From contig JAGBAX010000005.1 of the NCBI GenBank assembly GCA_017938765.1, forward strand, positions 1-64,000: DNA of 64,000 bases, in the 5' to 3' direction. Source of the DNA: Alistipes sp. Its GTDB lineage: Bacteria; Bacteroidota; Bacteroidia; Bacteroidales; Rikenellaceae. This document shows, piece after piece, positions 62,854-64,000 of this stretch; the stretch's first letter is position 1; each line of letters starts with the position of its first letter. The notes under the pieces were generated by a model, which was not told the DNA's origin, ran no database searches, and saw only the letters and a program-made list of their open reading frames with translations. Both the position numbers and the translations under genes were made by a program.

Positions 62854-64000
62854 TAGAATTGAACTTTTATTCCCACAACTGCACCTGCACCCAATCTGCG
62901 GTAGAGTGCCCAATCGTAAATCTTTGCATTTGCAAGGTTACGACCCTCAACATATACTGTACACTGCTTTGCCACAAACCAGTCAAAAGTAAGTCCCAAA
63001 TCCACACAGGCAGGGTACTTATGGCTACTAATACCCTCGCCATTAGCCGCTGTAGTATCTATAAATGTCCAACTTCTGCTACCCATAGCCTCTGCCGTAG
63101 CACCAATAGCGAACTTGCGGTGAGTGTATCGTACGGCGAAGTCTGCCAAAAATGCAGGCTTGCCACTCTCAACATCGGCACCATTGTCGTAGTACATACC
63201 CTTAAATCCCGCACCGAGAAGTAGTGACGAGAATGGCTTATACTCTACCGATGCGTTGAGCGAGATAATGTTCTGACTATCAGTGATAACATCAAAGCCG
63301 ATATTATCAACATTAACCCAATATAGCGCATCGGACATAGATGCCACATTTGCATAGAGGCGGTAGCTAAACTTGTTGTTCACAGTGTGTCCCGTAAAAC
63401 CTGCACGCAGATTATACACAGCCGTATTTGGCACTGACATATACTCCAAATCGCGAAGCAGAATATATGGATTTACACCCTGCAACGACTGGTAAGAGTT
63501 GTTCTCAATGTAGCTATCAACCTCTACATACGGAACAAAGACGCCCCTCTTACCCACATTAAATCCCACATAGAGATTTGGAAGAATGCGGTGGCGACTC
63601 TTTTGTCCTGCGATTTTGTCGTTTGTATACTTAAGTTCTGCCTTTATATCAAGCAGTGACTTGAGGTTATAGTCAAACTTCACAGCGCCACTAAACAGAG
63701 TATTGCTATAACCCTTCATATACTTAAGGCCATAGTATCCCTTATAGTCAAAAGTTGCGTACAGACAGCCCCTTGTACCCACATTACGCCCCATCTTCAC
63801 ACCTGCCGCTACATTAAACTGTTGCATCTTGCGCTCAACACCAACAACAGGCAACTGCTCTGACTTATCGTTATAGTAGTCCGCTAATGCGTAGATACCG
63901 AAGTTCAGTTTACTCATATCGGCAAACGAATCACCGAAGCTCATCGTAAGAGCAATATCCTCATAGTTTATCTCATCAACAGCATCCTCGCTCTCTGGTT
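62853..64000 (-). CDS. Outer-membrane beta-barrel protein (5' end beyond the window)
   Basis: The frame is open to the right edge, so only the C-terminal part (382 codons and stop) is seen. Alternating hydrophobic strands, many Tyr/Asn turns and a C-terminal end VVGIKVQF are those of an outer-membrane barrel of the TonB-dependent receptor type (VYVEGRNLANAKIYDW near the C-terminus). A family cannot be fixed without the N-terminus. It is translationally coupled to the PH-like protein gene. Confidence 0.7.
   Translation of the reverse strand, partial: PESEDAVDEINYEDIALTMSFGDSFADMSKLNFGIYALADYYNDKSEQLPVVGVERKMQQFNVAAGVKMGRNVGTRGCLYATFDYKGYYGLKYMKGYSNTLFSGAVKFDYNLKSLLDIKAELKYTNDKIAGQKSRHRILPNLYVGFNVGKRGVFVPYVEVDSYIENNSYQSLQGVNPYILLRDLEYMSVPNTAVYNLRAGFTGHTVNNKFSYRLYANVASMSDALYWVNVDNIGFDVITDSQNIISLNASVEYKPFSSLLLGAGFKGMYYDNGADVESGKPAFLADFAVRYTHRKFAIGATAEAMGSRSWTFIDTTAANGEGISSHKYPACVDLGLTFDWFVAKQCTVYVEGRNLANAKIYDWALYRRLGAGAVVGIKVQF

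Noticed and set aside
1-64000. Mobile elements, phage genes, tRNA or rRNA genes, CRISPR arrays, toxin-antitoxin or defence systems
   Set aside because: None was recognised on reading both strands; the WYL regulator alone is not evidence for a defence island.

Overview
The window is a gene-dense stretch of chromosome from a Bacteroidota bacterium, almost certainly order Bacteroidales. The evidence is: Bacteroidota-type promoters (TAnnTTTG -7 boxes) in front of many genes; a fused MurF-alanine racemase; a complete six-subunit Na+-translocating NADH:quinone reductase (nqrABCDEF); lipoproteins with short signal peptides ending in Ser/Ala/Gly-Cys; a fimbrillin-like lipoprotein; and SPOR-, HU/CCDC81- and WYL-type proteins common in this phylum. 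Genus cannot be fixed from sequence alone; a Rikenellaceae/Alistipes-like gut organism is possible but only a guess. No rRNA, tRNA, CRISPR array, transposase, integrase or phage gene was seen.

Layout. 0.2-6.7 kb: ybaN (leftward), then a rightward run of rpiB, a GSCFA protein, a degenerate alkaline-phosphatase-fold protein, sufE, a DUF59/SufT-like protein, a short DUF2851 protein and an AT-rich TPM-like membrane lipoprotein. 6.8-13.8 kb: secA, dCMP deaminase, a WbpM/CapD-type sugar-nucleotide dehydratase and an aminotransferase. 13.9-16.3 kb, leftward: lpxK-punA-ssb. 16.4-21.9 kb: an M23 lipoprotein, a PNPOx-like protein, ispD, a PH-like membrane protein, a membrane LytTR regulator and an acyl-CoA synthetase. 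21.9-22.25 kb: a gene-free segment made of hairpins. 22.25-28.0 kb, leftward: nqrA-F. 28.1-35.0 kb: TatD, tcdA, a hydroxyacid dehydrogenase, lysA, then an accessory surface locus (subtilase-fold lipoprotein, 45-residue peptide, fimbrillin/lipocalin-like lipoprotein). 35.1-42.8 kb, leftward: amidase, mlaD, mutS2, murF-alr and an RsmI-like methyltransferase. 42.9-53.5 kb, rightward: lptD, grpE, dnaJ, a small membrane protein, mutL, rhomboid, EEP nuclease-fold protein, YhcH and an NCS2 permease. 53.5-64 kb, leftward: WYL regulator; HU-like protein-sigma54 activator-lptE-TPR protein-secG; panC-panD-DUF456-M16 lipoprotein; and an outer-membrane barrel gene (cut by the window edge) followed by a second PH-like protein.

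The functional theme is the cell envelope: protein export (secA, secG), LPS synthesis and transport (lpxK, lptD, lptE), peptidoglycan (murF-alr, amidase, M23, lysA), lipid trafficking (mlaD) and surface lipoproteins. Most of this is core genome. The most unusual signals are two secreted proteins that keep an enzyme fold but appear to have lost catalytic residues: a subtilase with the nucleophilic Ser replaced by Ala and the oxyanion Asn by Asp (31673-33571), and an alkaline-phosphatase-superfamily protein lacking several metal ligands and the nucleophile (2097-3662). Also notable are a two-copy sequence placed directly after transcription terminators, a 126-bp palindrome at the end of the nqr operon, and several promoters whose -7 box lies only 4-8 nt before the start codon. 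All family assignments come from reading motifs; no database search was run.
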